NCBI GenBank assembly: GCA_944472135.2
Contig: OX235265.1
Coordinates: 39,281,459-39,345,458, forward strand
Direction of reading: 5' to 3'
Length of the DNA stretch: 64,000 nucleotides
From: Trichobilharzia regenti
Lineage: Eukaryota; Platyhelminthes; Trematoda; Strigeidida; Schistosomatidae
Shown: piece by piece, positions 21,481 to 32,725 of the stretch
Numbering within the stretch: the first letter of the stretch is position 1
How the letters are laid out: every line of letters begins with the position of its first letter
Notes under the pieces: generated by a model
Databases searched by the model: none
What the model was told of the DNA's origin: nothing
The model's input: the letters and a program-made list of their open reading frames with translations, nothing else
Program-made: the position numbers and the translations under genes

Positions 21481-22057
21481 TTCCCCTTCTTATTTCGTCC
21501 TGTCTATCTCTCGCTCGCTCTGTTGTCATTGTTCTTTGTGTGGTTTTCGTTCAATTTTTTTTGAAAAAAAAACAAACTTTTTTCTGTTGTAAAGTATATA
21601 TTTCTTGCAAGTGATATCTGTAGTATTAGCAGTAGTAGACTCACAATTTGAAATAAAAAGGCAGAATGTGAAGGTTGTTGTATAGACGTTAATAGTGGAT
21701 GGAGTAGTAGGTCAATGTGCCAAGTGGATAAAAATCTCTTTGCCTTTCCGACTACTCTTTATAATTTCTATTTTTCTGTCATAACTTTTGATAAGTTTCA
21801 AGCCAGTTAACGTATTCAAGTCTTGAATTTATTGGATGAATGCTTCCTTTGGTACTTTCATTTATATATGTGTATATAATTTTCTTTTTTTTCTCCTGAA
21901 ATCTGTTCTTCGAGAAATTTTGTTCATTTGTGTGTGTGTGTGTGTGAATGTTTGTGTGGATGAATACACAGATGTCCCAATTCTGCTTCATTTATTTCGT
22001 GTTTTTGAATTTGTCTACAAATTTAACCATTGTATAGTGGTTGAATAAAATACCCAT
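21481..22057. other. unassigned
   Basis: AT-rich, with a (TG)n tract at about 21930-21946. No gene seen. Confidence 0.4.
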
Positions 22058-23222
22058 TTCTATTCAATTTCATCATAGATATATTAATAGATTTAACCCT
22101 AGCTCACTTCAGCGATTCAGGGATTGACTTGCTACCAGGGAATAATCTCGTTGACTTACAATATACAGATGATATAGTCCTTCTAGGCCGGGGCGCTTGA
22201 CAAAATTCAGAGTCTTCTAAACACCTTGAGCTGCAATCTACGAATGTGTGGCATGCGATTCGCTCCCGCCAAGTGCAAGATGATGTTACAGGACTGGACC
22301 ACACTGACTCCTAGTTTAGAAATAGGGAGTGAAGTGGTAGAACACGTTGACCGCTTCACTTATTTGGGAAGTACCATCAGCCAACGCCGACGGGTTGATC
22401 TCTGACGAAATCTCAGTACGGATACAGAGGGCTAGTTTTGAATATGCCAAATTACGCCGTCTCTGGCGTAGACGTGATATCCGGCTGGCTATCGACCAAA
22501 GGGCGAGTGTACTGCTCATCAGTCCGCTCTGTCCTCCTTTACGGCCGGCTGTGAGACCTGGCCATTGAGAGTGGAAGACATGAAAAGATTGGCCGTCTTT
22601 GATCCTAGGTGCCTGCGTTCTATCTCTCGTGTGAAGTGGTATAATACGGTGAACAATATTGAGGTTAGGCATCGGTCGAGTGCTAGGTAAACAGGGGAAA
22701 TCAATCGATTAGGCTGTGAAGTTACATCGACTGAGATGGTTTGGACATGTGTTACGTATGCCAAGCCTAGTCATCGCCTTCCTCGACATTGGGCGATATT
22801 AGCTGACATAGGTTAGGTCAGGCTGGAAAAGAGCTAGTGGCAGTCAAAACAAAACATGGTACCAGTCAATGAAATCCACAACAGTTAGTTTAAGCCAGCC
22901 ACGTAGGAAGATGTAGACTTCCTGGTTGGGGTGCTCGGGACGGTAAAAACCAATGGCTGCTGGAAACAACCAGTGATATGGTTCAAAGTGATCGTTCTTA
23001 ATGGCTGGCGCAGATGCATCCACTCCTTGTGACTTGTGATTTTCAATGAAACTATATTGTTCTTCGTTATTACTCTTCCTTTGTTTCACACTTCTGCTTA
23101 CTATCTCTATAATGCTTTTCTTGTACTTTGTTCTCTTGCTTTGTGTGCTACATGTGGGGAGTGTGATGACTTGAACTGGTGCACATTGGTGCAAAGTTCT
23201 ATTTCGAAAACAGACAGACAGG
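22058..23222 (+). pseudogene. RTE-A LINE 3' fragment
   Basis: Aligns with 54151-55265 of the full-length RTE-A: TTCATCATAGAT, QYTDDIVLLG (YADD changed to YTDD), FTYLGS, LWRRRD, the LRWFGHVLRMP region and PGWGARDGK, then the 3' UTR and GAAAACAGACAGACAG. Several small insertions and frameshifts. 5'-truncated in the RT palm. Confidence 0.85.
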
Positions 23223-24039
23223 AGTAAATTAAGTAGCATGCCCAAAGCAATCGATTTTTTATGTGACTAGTGTCATTATTATTGTTAAACAATTTTGAAA
23301 TGTACGTAATAATACCGTCTAACACGAAAGAACAGTCTAAAGAAATAAGAAACTGGCATATTTTTTCGCTTGCTCTCCAGTCTTACAATGTGGTCACTTT
23401 TGTTCTGTTAACGTTTGTAATAAATCTCCGTAATTACTGAACTTAGAAACACAATTTCGAGCCCCTGAGTTAACATTAATTTGGTCAAGTTAGCTGGTGA
23501 TTGTTTACATGCTCAAAGCTTTGGTCATGTGGGCTGCCATGTTGATTGACGTAATACTGAATTAGAATATTTATTGGTCACATTGCAAGTTTCTCAGTTA
23601 GACTCCAATCAACACTTAGAAGGCGAAATGCACGTTAGCCATCGTTCAGTAGCCTGTCCTTATAGTCTGCTAATATTTATCTTGGCCCCGATATATGAAA
23701 TAGCCAAATACGTGTACCGTCTGATCGAATAACATTTCTTTGTTTTTTTTTACCTTTAATTTTGTTTAAATGTGTCTGTTTAAGACACTTAAATAAATTC
23801 TTCGGTTTTTGTGTGTTTAAACAGATTACTCATGATGTATATACGTGCACATGTTATCATACTGATATCTTTGTTTAAGAGCTCTCATTTCAACTGCTAT
23901 GCTAATTCAGTGTTATGCAAAAGTAAAATTATCTGTACCACTATTACGCCACTTCATTTAAGACTAGTATTCATGTGTTATTAGTGTTTATTTAGTGCTT
24001 CAACAGTAAATTTCCATATAATCTTGTCCTGTGCAATGC
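23223..24039. other. unassigned
   Basis: No recognisable coding or repeat motif. Confidence 0.4.
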
Positions 24040-24410
24040 TCTTTAGCTATTTCTACAATTTCTGATAAGCTCTTGTCACTTATCAATGTCACCTTCGGAC
24101 ACCTAGCTTGCCAGTTTCCATTCGTGTTCCACTTGATAGACTCCCTGGCGCGCAGTGCCACTCAACAGTCTCTTCAGCTTGTGTCGTATCCATCTCTATT
24201 TTCTTCGGCACATTTGTTGGGCAATAGGTTCTTGATTGGTTTGTAGTCTACCAAATCTCCTTGTTTCTGATCCTTTTTGGGCATTTGTCCTTCAGCATGC
24301 AGCCAGCGAAGGAGTAACTACTTTTGTTAAAAGTCTGCACATGGGCTTTTCGAAATGCTTTTGGTAAAACGCAAAGTCTCTGAAAAGACTAGCTGGGGTG
24401 TTTCTATGGC
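24040..24410 (-). mobile_element. RTE-type LINE C-terminal/3' fragment
   Basis: On the minus strand, the order AAGGACAAATGCCCAAAAAG, CCTATTGCCCAACAAATGTG, GATGGATACGACACAAGCTG mirrors RTE-B C-terminal DNA, but it is diverged, perhaps a third subfamily. It is separated from 25093-25480 by RTE-A 5' sequence. Confidence 0.55.
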
Positions 24411-25092
24411 TGTCACCGTTGTTTTTGGTCATAGAGTGAAGTGAAGATGACTCACTAGCCTGCAGAATAGTCTTAACTGTAGTAGAGAAGCAAGATGAGG
24501 AAGGTGATATGAGTAGAGCAGAATGATGCTCTGGAAGACTTCATGTGCTTTTGGAAGTGTGTGGGTGGTTGTTACTTCCCGGCTGCTCACACCGTGGAAG
24601 TTGATTGATTCTTCGGCTACCTGAAAAAGAAAGAGTTTTGCATGACTGCAGAGCCCAGATGACAACTGCTTGAGGCCGGTCACACACGTCCTGTATGACC
24701 TGGTTTGGTTCCGTATTAGTAAACTTACCGCCGGTTACGGACCACCGTAGGGTAGGTCAGGATGTACACTTTTTGGGGTCGACCTTTTCTAACCCCTTCT
24801 CTCCGGAGTGGAGAGACAGCATAGCTGGTTGGCATGCTTATCATCTGAGGGAAACACCTTACTACTGTTACACCCCTGTTACCCAACAGTACGACTTCGC
24901 CGTAAGACCCTCAGCATAGTGTAAGAAAGGTTCTTACACTTAGCCGGTAACTGCTTTTAGTCTAATCGCTATCCTAACACCCTTTCTGGCATGGTAGGAC
25001 CTGCAGGAACATTGGTTCCAGCCACTGCAGCTTGTTGAGTCATCGCGATGTGCAAGCCCGACCACCACATCAAGATAGCAGCTATCGATCGG
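24411..25092 (-). mobile_element. RTE-A-family 5' end
   Basis: On the minus strand it starts with GCTATCTTGATGTGGTGGTC, equivalent to RTE-A 51495-51640, then a variant leader (GGTCGACCCCAAAAAGTGTA) also seen at 49.3 kb. It continues with GGCCTCAAGCAGTTGTCATC and CTTCCACGGTGTGAGCAGCC, equal to RTE-A 51815-51885. It stops in the low-complexity N-terminal part; EN and RT are absent. Confidence 0.6.
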
Positions 25093-25480
25093 GCTGAGTC
25101 TCTGAACAATATAAAAGCACTGATTTGACATTAGTGTTGAGAATAAAATCGTGTTATTTATGCTAAATGCAGAAGATTTTCGGATTGATCTCCTATTAGT
25201 GAAGGTGCATCTTGCTTTTCCAATCCTCCCTCTGACATCTTCATCCCTTCAACCTGTAGTTGAAATGACGCCGACTAGATAAGTGAAAGAAGTAGCTTCC
25301 TTGAAATTTCTCCTATGGATGGTGACTGACGTTTGTTGCTTTTGGTAAGGTAAATTCATCACATTTGTCTTCTCTTTGTTCACTTGTAGTTCTTCCAGTT
25401 TGTTGGCTTTCGCTTGTAGATCTTTGAGTCTGTATGGTATCAAGCAGAAATCGTCTGTGAAGTTCATATCTTCTTGTCGA
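25093..25480 (-). pseudogene. RTE-type LINE, RT motif C region
   Basis: The minus strand encodes MNFTDDFCLIPYRLKDLQAK, ANKLEELQVNKEKTNVM and ATSFTYLVGVISTTG, the region around RT motif C (here FTDD) and the following FTYLG block. It is likely the upstream half of the element whose 3' part is 24040-24410. Confidence 0.65.
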
Positions 25481-26039
25481 CTCTTGGTTCACTGTGGTAG
25501 TATGTAATTGCATATTAGTTTGTTTATAATATGTATCACTCATTGAAACAGTATTATTTACTGGGTGACCTTCTGAACACCAGTTATTGTTCATAATCTA
25601 TATCAATCCTATCAATAATTGATGAGATTATGAACAATACTTTGTGTTTGGAATGTCATCCAGTAAATAATACTATCTCATTGTGCGATATATCTAGTAA
25701 CTAAATTAATTAATATGGGGTTCTTGTACAACCAACGTACTCCTGTCTTCTCGCTACCCACTTTGGATTGCATAATCCAGTCGACCACGATTGGGAATAT
25801 CATCGGTGATGGTAGGCAGCATTCCTGCTTTCACTTTGGAGACATTGCTAATTTTTTTTTGTTGTATGTCACTTTTTACACATAACATCGTCATACAACT
25901 GTTGAATGAGGTTGATAAAGATTTTTGGCACTCCGTAGTATTGGAGGAGTTTCTAAATCACTTCATGATCAACACCTGTCTCAGGCTTTTTGACTGAGTT
26001 TATTCTATTGTAATTCTAATATGCATATGATATTAATTA
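25481..26039. other. unassigned, contains a small inverted repeat
   Basis: AGTATTATTTACTGGGTGAC (about 25549-25568) is mirrored by GTCATCCAGTAAATAATACT (about 25653-25672); a second nested pair, GTTATTGTTCATAATCT / AGATTATGAACAATAC, lies inside. Origin unknown. Confidence 0.5.
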
Positions 26040-27090
26040 CAATATTACGATGTTTGGCATACAATTTGCTCCCATCGAATGCAAGTTGGTGCTACAGGAC
26101 TAGACTGGACTACATCGACTCACTCCTAGCTTAAAGATAGCCAGGAGTGAAGTGGTAGACGACCGTGTTGATCACTTCGCTTATTTGAGGAGTTGCGCCA
26201 GTCAACGACAGTGGGTTGATCTCTGAAGAAATCTCAGCACTGATAAAGTAGGCTCGTTCCTCATATGTTCTCCAACATACGCCATCTCTGGCTTAGTAGA
26301 CGTGATATCCGGCTGGCTGACTGTTGACCAAAGGAGAGCAATCACTTCGCTGCGTCCTCCTTTTATGGGTGTGATTGAGACATGGCCATCCAAAGTGGAA
26401 GACATGAGAAGGCTGGCTAGCTGTCTTTGACCGATCAAAGGTTACCGCATTCTATATCCAGTGTTAGCTGGTATACTAGGGTGAACAATATTGAGGTTAG
26501 GCGTCGGTCGAGGGATAGGTAAGGAAGGAGAAGGGGAAATCAATCGACGAGATTGTGAAGTTATACAGGCTAAGATGGTTAGGATATGTTTTACGCATGA
26601 ACCGCTAGCCATAGATCTCCTTGCTTGACTGACTGGCAATGCTAGCTGATTGACACAGGATGTATCAAGTTGGAAAAGAGTTAGCTAGTGATGGTCAAAC
26701 CAAAACATGGCTTCATCAGTCAATGAAATCCACAACAGTTAGTTTAAACCAGCCAGACAACTACGTAGGGAGGTGTAGACTGTTCGACTGACTGGTTGGG
26801 GTCCTCGGGATGGTAAGAACCAATGATGGCGGCTGGAGACAATCGGCTATATGGCTCAAAATTGTTCTCAATAGCCGGCACAGATGCGTTTACTCTTTGT
26901 GATTTATAATATCCAATAAAACCATATTGTTCTTCCATTATTACTTTTGTTTTTGCCTGACACTTTTGTTTGTTATCTGTCTTTTGAACTTCTCTTTATT
27001 TTCTTCTCTTGCTTTGTGTGCTACACGGAGGGAGAGTGGGAACTCAAACTACTGCATATCTGTGCACAGTTCTACGTTGAAACCAGTTAG
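26040..27090 (+). pseudogene. RTE-A LINE 3' fragment with many small duplications
   Basis: Follows RTE-A from 54338 on: ATGTTTGGCATACAATTTGC, GTGAAGTGGTAGACGACCGT, GGTTGATCTCTGAAGAAATC, GACATGAGAAGGCTGGC, GGTCCTCGGGATGGTAAGAA, GGCTCAAAATTGTTCTCA, then the 3' UTR. Short local duplications (e.g. GACTAGACTGGAC, GACTGACTGG) scramble the frame. Ends 130 bp before the first convertase exon. Confidence 0.8.
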
Positions 27091-27222
27091 TCAAATTATT
27101 CATGATATATTTGGATTCTACGATTACATAGTATGTACATATTTGTTATGTCCACTTTATTTCTGCTGATTGTTTTATTCTTGTATATCTTTTGTCTTTC
27201 ATTTTATCTTTTTCCAAAATAG

Positions 27223-27357
27223 AATCGTGGTGGTCCAGGTGGTTTAGATATGAATGTTCGATCGGTTTGGGCGCGTGGTTATACAGGTCAAGGCGTGGTT
27301 GTCACAATTCTAGATGATGGTTTAGAAACAGATCATCCAGATTTGAAAGATAATTAT
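27223..27357 (+). CDS. furin/kexin-type proprotein convertase, catalytic Asp exon
   Basis: This 135-bp exon (45 codons, phase 0 at both ends) encodes [20 protein letters not shown], then [20 protein letters not shown] and LKDNY. The first Asp of VTILDDGLE is the catalytic Asp of the subtilisin-like S8B family (Asp-His-Ser triad); furin has almost the same words here. Such enzymes cleave proproteins after paired basic residues in the secretory pathway. It is bounded by an AG acceptor (27221-27222) and a consensus GTAAGT donor at 27358. Signal peptide, prodomain, His, Ser and P-domain exons are outside the window. Paralogue (furin-like or PC2-like) cannot be fixed from these exons. Confidence 0.93.
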
Positions 27358-27360
27358 GTA

Positions 27361-27867
27361 AGTGCTGTTTATAGTTTGAAAGTAGATTATCTGTGTATAG
27401 TTTTCTTTTATAGTATACAGTAACTATTGTGTTGTTGGCCTTTTTTCTGTTGCTGTTGTTGTTGTTGTTTTTTTTGTCTCAAATGAGGTTTCTCTACTGT
27501 TTCCGATAACAATTCAATTATTTTACAGTTAATCTAATGAATTTTTTTCTTTTATCACTTAGTTTTTTGAGATGAAAGCTAAAAGTGTATGCATAGAAGA
27601 ATATCATTCACCGAAGCAATTATACTTATGATGTGTTTGATTAATCTTAATTTATTTTTTTTATTGCTAATCACATATATGTAAGCGTAATTTATTATAG
27701 GCTTTTTTATTCTTAAACTTGACAGTTATCTTCTGATAGGAATGAACAGAAAAGGGGTGGGGGAAGCAAAGAACCCTGTTGTCTGTCTGAAATCGCTGTT
27801 CATTGCTTCATTGGTTTATGACAAAGTTGAAGGCTAATAAAGTCAATTAAATAGCTAAAAGTATAAC
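27361..27867. other. intronic, no repeat recognised
   Basis: T-rich intron start with a (TTG)n run near 27450-27470. Nothing else supported. Confidence 0.4.
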
Positions 27868-27871
27868 AAAG

Positions 27872-28110
27872 GTGCGTCGGTGGCATATCGGTTAGGATGC
27901 TTGCCGAGCATGCACATGGTCTGGGGTTCGATCCCCGGCCACTGACTCACTCCTTTACCTAGCCAAGTCAGAAATAATCCTGGTAAAGAGGAAAGGTTGG
28001 GCATGAGGCTAGCAACCCCATCCTGTAAAATGAACACTGCTAGAGAAACTTCAAGCCACTAGCTTGAAGCCCTATGTTCCACTGAGGAAAGTGAAGGAGA
28101 AAAATAACAA
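27872..28110 (+). repeat. SINE-a, tRNA-derived
   Basis: A box TGGCATATCGG, B box GGGTTCGATCCCC, body GGTAAAGAGGAAAGGTTGGG, GCATGAGGCTAGCAACCCCA, tail GAAGCCCTATGTTCCACTGA. Near full length. Confidence 0.8.
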
Positions 28111-28311
28111 CTAAATTCCTGTTTATTGTATCTTATCCTTATTTGTCTTTGTGTAGCTGATTAGAACTGAGTCAGAGAACAGCTGAAGCTACATTTAGTC
28201 TTCATAATAATGAGATAATGTCTAAGAAACAATAACTATTTATCGTACCTATGTGTACATTGTTTAATAAATAACCTTCCAGTTACATTGATGAGAATCG
28301 GTTGTGGGAGA

Positions 28312-28860
28312 TTAGTGTAGTAACAGACACTTAACTCTTAGATATGATAGAGAAGATTTGTCGCTCAGGAGGATGATTTTGATGTGGTTGTGTTCTCTGA
28401 GATGGATAGTTAATTTGCGTTTTTCAGCTTTTTGAATGCCTTTAGCTCTTGAGAGTTGAGTTGTGTGTTGTTTTTTCTGTTTGACCATTGGTACAATTGT
28501 TTGGCGTATCTCTTCCTGTGTTTCCTCGTTCAAGTTTGATGATTTAAGTAATGATTCAAGGGCAGCTAGGAAATCAGTTTTCAAAGCATCGCCGGTGTTG
28601 TAGTTGAATCTTTTTTGTAGTAGTTGTTGTTCCATTTTTGATAGTGGTTGTTTCGATAGGTTGACTACGCAGTCTTTAGGTGTATTGTCTGGTTGTTGTT
28701 TTTTAATCTTGGTTAGCTTGGTTTTGAGGACTCTTCGTCTTTGTTCTCTGTGGTTTTTACTTGACAGTGTAATTGCGGTGATAAGCGTTGACAGGTGTTC
28801 CTGGTTGAGGGTTTTCTCTAGTTTTGCTTTTTGGACCTGTATTATTTGTTAATATTTGTT
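28312..28860 (-). pseudogene. Penelope-like element, N-terminal part of ORF
   Basis: Minus strand: RRVLKTKLTKIKKQQPDNTP, KDCVVNLSKQPLSKMEQQLL, QKRFNYN, LEESLLKSSNLNEETQEEIR-type helix-rich residues, then NHIKIILLSDKSS. VVNLS.xxLxxxEExLLxKGLxF and the IxILPSDKGxAxVV block are hallmarks of the PLE region before the RT. The frame is open for over 170 codons. RT is missing; a second such fragment follows at 29385-29640. Confidence 0.7.
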
Positions 28861-29384
28861 GATCCGATAATGTGCGTCTGTAATCATTAATTTAATCATT
28901 CGTCTTCCACATTATGTTATGCACTCGTCGAGTGGTTAATAGTCCTGACGCGGAAAGAGGAAAATCAGAAGACCACCTCGTTCACGATGATACTTGTATT
29001 TTCCAAGCAAGGAAAATAATGACTGCCACACAAGTGTTTGAGTGAAGGGTACGTAGTGTACGAAAAGTGTGAACAAGTGCGAACAAGTATACTATACAAA
29101 AGTTTGTATGAAAATGACCAATATACATGAGCCGATAGATAGACAGTCTTGCCATGATTGGTTGTCATGTCATGTGATAACAAGGTCATACATTGTTTAT
29201 TTAGTTAATGGACAGATGAAAGCAGATGAAAGTTATAATGGAATATCGATCCATATACACATAGCAAAATATAACAGACTGTCAAAAACAAACACACACA
29301 TCATGTGACTACATATCGCATTGTTCGGCCGATTTCCATCCCATTGGGCAGTTGACTAGTGGTTTGTACCTTATGCTTGTCGGT
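28861..29384. other. unassigned
   Basis: No feature recognised. Confidence 0.35.
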
Positions 29385-29640
29385 AGGATTTGATGACGAA
29401 GGCACTCATGGAGAAAGAATAATTGTTCTCTGGTGGATCCTTGCCTTTTGACGAAGTCTCCCCACTTTCGAATAGAGAGAAACGTGTTCCACTCGTAAGA
29501 TTTAGATATGGTAGAGAAGATTTGTAGCTCAGGTGGATGATTTTAATATGGTTGTTTTGTCTGAACACATCAAAAGCATAATTCTTAATTACCTTTAGAC
29601 CGGTTTGAAATAACACAATATGCTTCGTATGAATAAATTA
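29385..29640 (-). pseudogene. PLE N-terminal fragment (second copy)
   Basis: The minus strand encodes LKVIKNYAFDVFRQNNHIKI and IHLSYKSSLPYLNL, the same NHIKII.LS.KSS block as at 28.3 kb, with separate decay. It looks like a duplicate of the 28.3 kb fragment's end. Confidence 0.5.
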
Positions 29641-29788
29641 ATAGATCGACATATATCGTATTAGTGTTTCATTTTTTCCGAAACAACTGCTGATATTCAT
29701 ACTCTAAGTAAAATATCTCAAATAATAATAATAACAGCAATAATTTTCAAGAGTTGATTTGTAAGGATTTGATTCGTTTTTCGAATTT

Positions 29789-30280
29789 GATATCAGTTAG
29801 AGAACCATTGAATACCACCATGGAGTACTGAACAGCTATTTCATCCGTCCTAGTTTGGGAATCATCGGCAGTACGCACCCACTGCTACAATTCGAACAAA
29901 AGACCTTCCAGTTACGAGGCAAGCTGGCTCGTATACCATTCAGTCACTGGGACACGATTCAATAGCCAGCCTAACTTTTACCAATTCGTTATTTATTGCG
30001 ACTGGCACCAACCAGTATCATCGGTGGAAAATCCATCCTGACTGCCAACTGAACAGACCTCATTGGTCATGCGGTCTTTTCACTAGAACTCCAAGAAACT
30101 TTGTCGTGTAGAGTCAGTCACGAGCTTACCTTGTAACTGGAAGGTCCTGGGTTCGAAACCCCTGTCGTGGGTGCGTACTGATGAAGAGCCTCAAACTTGG
30201 ATGGAAGAAACAGCTGTCCAGTACCCCAGTGGTGGTTTTCAATGGTTTTCTAACTGATATCAGTTCGTAGTCAAACTCGA
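29789..30280 (+). mobile_element. HHR-2 inverted element, two tRNA-hammerhead arms
   Basis: Left arm (minus): tail TATCAGTTAGAGAACCATTG, hammerhead GAGTACTGAACAGC...ATCGGCAGTACGC, then the tRNA head. Right arm (plus, 30105-30280): CTTGTAACTGGAAGGTCCTG, GGTTCGAAACCCC, hammerhead with GAAACAGCTGTCCAGTAC, tail ACTGATATCAGTTCG. A spacer of about 160 bp between them has no ORF. Arms are imperfect copies, so it is old. In the right arm GGAAGAAAC replaces GAAAC. Confidence 0.75.
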
Positions 30281-30916
30281 TAAATGATAATAATAATAAT
30301 TATTATTATATAACAGGAATATTAACTAAATGGCTGAACGTTCACATAATCGGTTAACAATACTATTGCTGTAAGGTCTTAAATATCATCTGTAAAATAG
30401 GCTAACTCTGGCGTTCACTTATTCTTCAACATTTTCATACTGTTGAACATTTTGTTTTATTTTGACCTTCTTATTTCTTAAAGGTTACTTCATACACTGT
30501 TCATTATTATTATTATTGTTATTATTATTATTATTATGTAGTGATAATACTTCAATATTAACATGCGATTGCATATAACATTCATTTTCAAACATTTTGT
30601 TTTGCACTTTACAAATGGCATAATAAACATGTTTTCTTAAAGAAGTTATCAAGTTTGCGTTAATACACACACACCGACACATAGATTTTGTGTTATTTTC
30701 AGCATCAAGTTACTTTATGTGTGTTGATCTAAATACATGAATTGTTGGCATATAATAATAGTTTTCATTTAATTTCTCTCTCAGTTTTGACCTCAATATA
30801 TACTTTTAATGCTTTAGTCTACCTCCACCGTGTTAAAACCCGCTGGTCATATTCCTTTGTTCACCTTTCAAGAATGAACTGATGCATGCTATTATTTCAA
30901 TTGTCTTAAATATGGA
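30281..30916. other. intronic, unassigned with AAT/ATT microsatellites
   Basis: (AAT)n near 30286-30298 and (TTA)n near 30500-30538. No gene seen. Confidence 0.4.
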
Positions 30917-30960
30917 CAAAGAAGAAAGAATAAACATTGATACAGAATATAACATGGATC

Positions 30961-30990
30961 CACTTCATTTCGTTGTTTCTCATCAGCTGC
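30961..30990 (-). ncRNA. hammerhead-like core, left arm
   Basis: The minus strand reads GCAGCTGATGAGAAACAACG then AAATG: CTGATGA, a stem II of possibly one G-C pair, then GAAA. Stem I is not convincing. Compare the plus-strand copy at 31941-31970. Confidence 0.3.
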
Positions 30991-31127
30991 ATACAACCCC
31001 TATAATCTTTAGTAAATAAAAGTCAATGTTAGAAATTTAACATACTTTTGTCATCAACAAGCAGCATATTATGTAAGAGTGTCATGGTGAGGTAAAGCAT
31101 CGAGATGACAAGGTAGCTGAAGTGTGA

Positions 31128-31170
<43 letters not shown>

Positions 31171-31281
31171 TTGTTAGAGAGAAGTTTCTAGAAAATTAAC
31201 CGACAAGTTTGTTGTTAAGGTGGTAACAAAACATTAGTAACAATTACATGGTTAGATAAGAGAAGATAAAACTTTGGTGTG

Positions 31282-31501
31282 TGCGTCGGTGGCATAGCGG
31301 TTAGGACGCTCGCCGACCATGCACATGGTCCGGGGTTCGATGCCCGGCCAACGCACTCCTTTACTTCGCTAAACCATTAATAATCCTGGTAAAGAGGAAA
31401 GGTTGGGCATGAGGCTAGGAACCCCATCCTTTAAAATTAAACACTGCTACAGAAACTTGAAGCCCTATGTTCCAATGGGAACGTGAAGGAAGTAAAAAAA
31501 A
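31282..31501 (+). repeat. SINE-a with 9-bp TSD inside the fold-back
   Basis: Flanked by TTTGGTGTG at 31273-31281 and 31502-31510. A box TGGCATAGCGG, B box GGGTTCGATGCCC, body GGTAAAGAGGAAAGGTTGGG, tail AGCCCTATGTTCCAATGGG, poly(A)-like end. The other arm (at about 31667) lacks it, so it inserted after the fold-back formed. Confidence 0.88.
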
Positions 31502-31767
31502 TTTGGTGTGCAGAAGAAACGAGTCAATGGGGAGGGCTTTGACTCATTCCTCCCCACTCGCCTCGTTTCTTCTGTCCGACTTCCATATGAGATCCTTTTT
31601 TCTGACCTTGTGAGTTCTACTCACCATATTACATCGTCTTTCCCTCTAACCTCTTGCACACCAAATTTTGATCTTCTCTTATCTAACCATGTAATTGTTA
31701 CTAATGTTTTGTTACCACCTTAACAACAAACTTGTCGGTTAATTTTCTAGAAACTTCTCTCTAACAA

Positions 31768-31802
<35 letters not shown>

Positions 31803-31940
31803 TCACACTTCAGCTACCTTGTCATCTCGATGCTTTACCTCACCATGACACTCTTACATAATATGCTGCTTGTTGATGACAAAAGTATGTTAAATTTCTA
31901 ACATTGACTTTTATTTACTAAAGATTATAGGGGTTGTATG

Positions 31941-31970
31941 CAGCTGATGAGAAACAACGAAATGAAGTGG
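31941..31970 (+). ncRNA. hammerhead-like core, right arm
   Basis: Inverse copy of 30961-30990: CAGCTGATGAGAAACAACGA then AATGAAG. Same caveats. Confidence 0.3.
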
Positions 31971-32013
31971 ATCCATGTTATATTCTGTATCAATGTTTGT
32001 TCTTTCTTCTTTG

Positions 32014-32407
32014 CTTAAATTTATGAAAGGAAATTCTTGTCTGAAATATGCTCCACTTTGGACACTAATCGTTTCAGATATTTCGTTAGGAAAGAAGTAT
32101 GTTTATTATTCAAATTAGAATTAAGATATCTAGTGGTCAATTTATAGTTAGATGGGATTGTAAATCATAACAAGAATTAACAAAATTGGATATGAGGGAG
32201 GGAGGATAAGCGGGGATTCTAACTGCGCTGTATTTCAAATTAGAAGTGGTAATAAATTTACTAGTCATCAGATTTCAATGTAATCAATTTTCGACTAGTT
32301 TTTATAAGTCAAAATGGTTCCTTATTCACAGTGTGCACAAAACTTTCTATTCGTTGTCAATTCACTTATTTCATAAACAACAGGTTTTACTTTGACTGAT
32401 ATTCATT
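32014..32407. other. intronic, unassigned
   Basis: No feature recognised. Confidence 0.4.
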
Positions 32408-32660
32408 CAATAGTGTTGTGTATCGGTGGTTCAGGGGTACAATGCTTATCAGCCACTCATATGGCCTGGGCTCGACTTCTGACCATTGTACTCCTAAGCT
32501 GTCGCCTAGACAGTAATAATCTTGTAAAACATAGAAGATTAAACATGAGGCTAGCAACCTTACCCCATGAAAATTAAAGGCATTCCTAGTGAGACTTAAA
32601 AGATTAAAACCGCGATGTTCTAATTAAAACGTAAGAAATGAGGAAGAAATGGTGTTAGGC
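32408..32660 (+). repeat. diverged SINE-a
   Basis: Degraded head GTATCGGTGGTTCAGGGG with a weak B box GGGCTCGACTTC, then ACATGAGGCTAGCAACC and an altered tail (GCGATGTTCTAATT). An old SINE-a relative. Confidence 0.6.
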
Positions 32661-32725
32661 TGGTTAACTAAATTGTCCGCATAACACCATTTACGTTTCC
32701 AGATGTGTTTGTAATGCCTATAATC

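Larger units (their letters stand above)
1..27222 (+). other. intron (or upstream region) of the proprotein convertase gene
   Basis: The exon at 27223 starts with a spliced acceptor, so the sequence before it is intronic at least near the exon. No other convertase exon was found in 1-27222, so either this intron exceeds 27 kb or an earlier small exon was missed. The acceptor is TTTTATCTTTTTCCAAAATAG. Confidence 0.5.
30917..32013. repeat. 1.1 kb near-perfect fold-back
   Basis: The left arm, 30917-31281, is mirrored by 31667-32013 with very few mismatches; most length difference is in the (AT)n tract each arm carries (about 31131-31166 and 31771-31798). The loop holds a SINE-a and a smaller inverted pair CAGAAGAAACGAG / CTCGTTTCTTCTG. 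No transposase ORF. Each arm has a hammerhead-like core (30961-30990 minus, 31941-31970 plus). Confidence 0.85.

Noticed and set aside
22844..23245. 133-codon minus-strand ORF
   Set aside because: Antisense to the RTE-A 3' fragment 22058-23222.
30485..30682. ORF with a poly-Asn run
   Set aside because: Produced by an ATT microsatellite read on the minus strand.
30917..32013. fold-back as a DNA transposon with TIRs
   Set aside because: No transposase, no flanking target duplication found, and arms end in unremarkable sequence; left as a fold-back of unknown origin.
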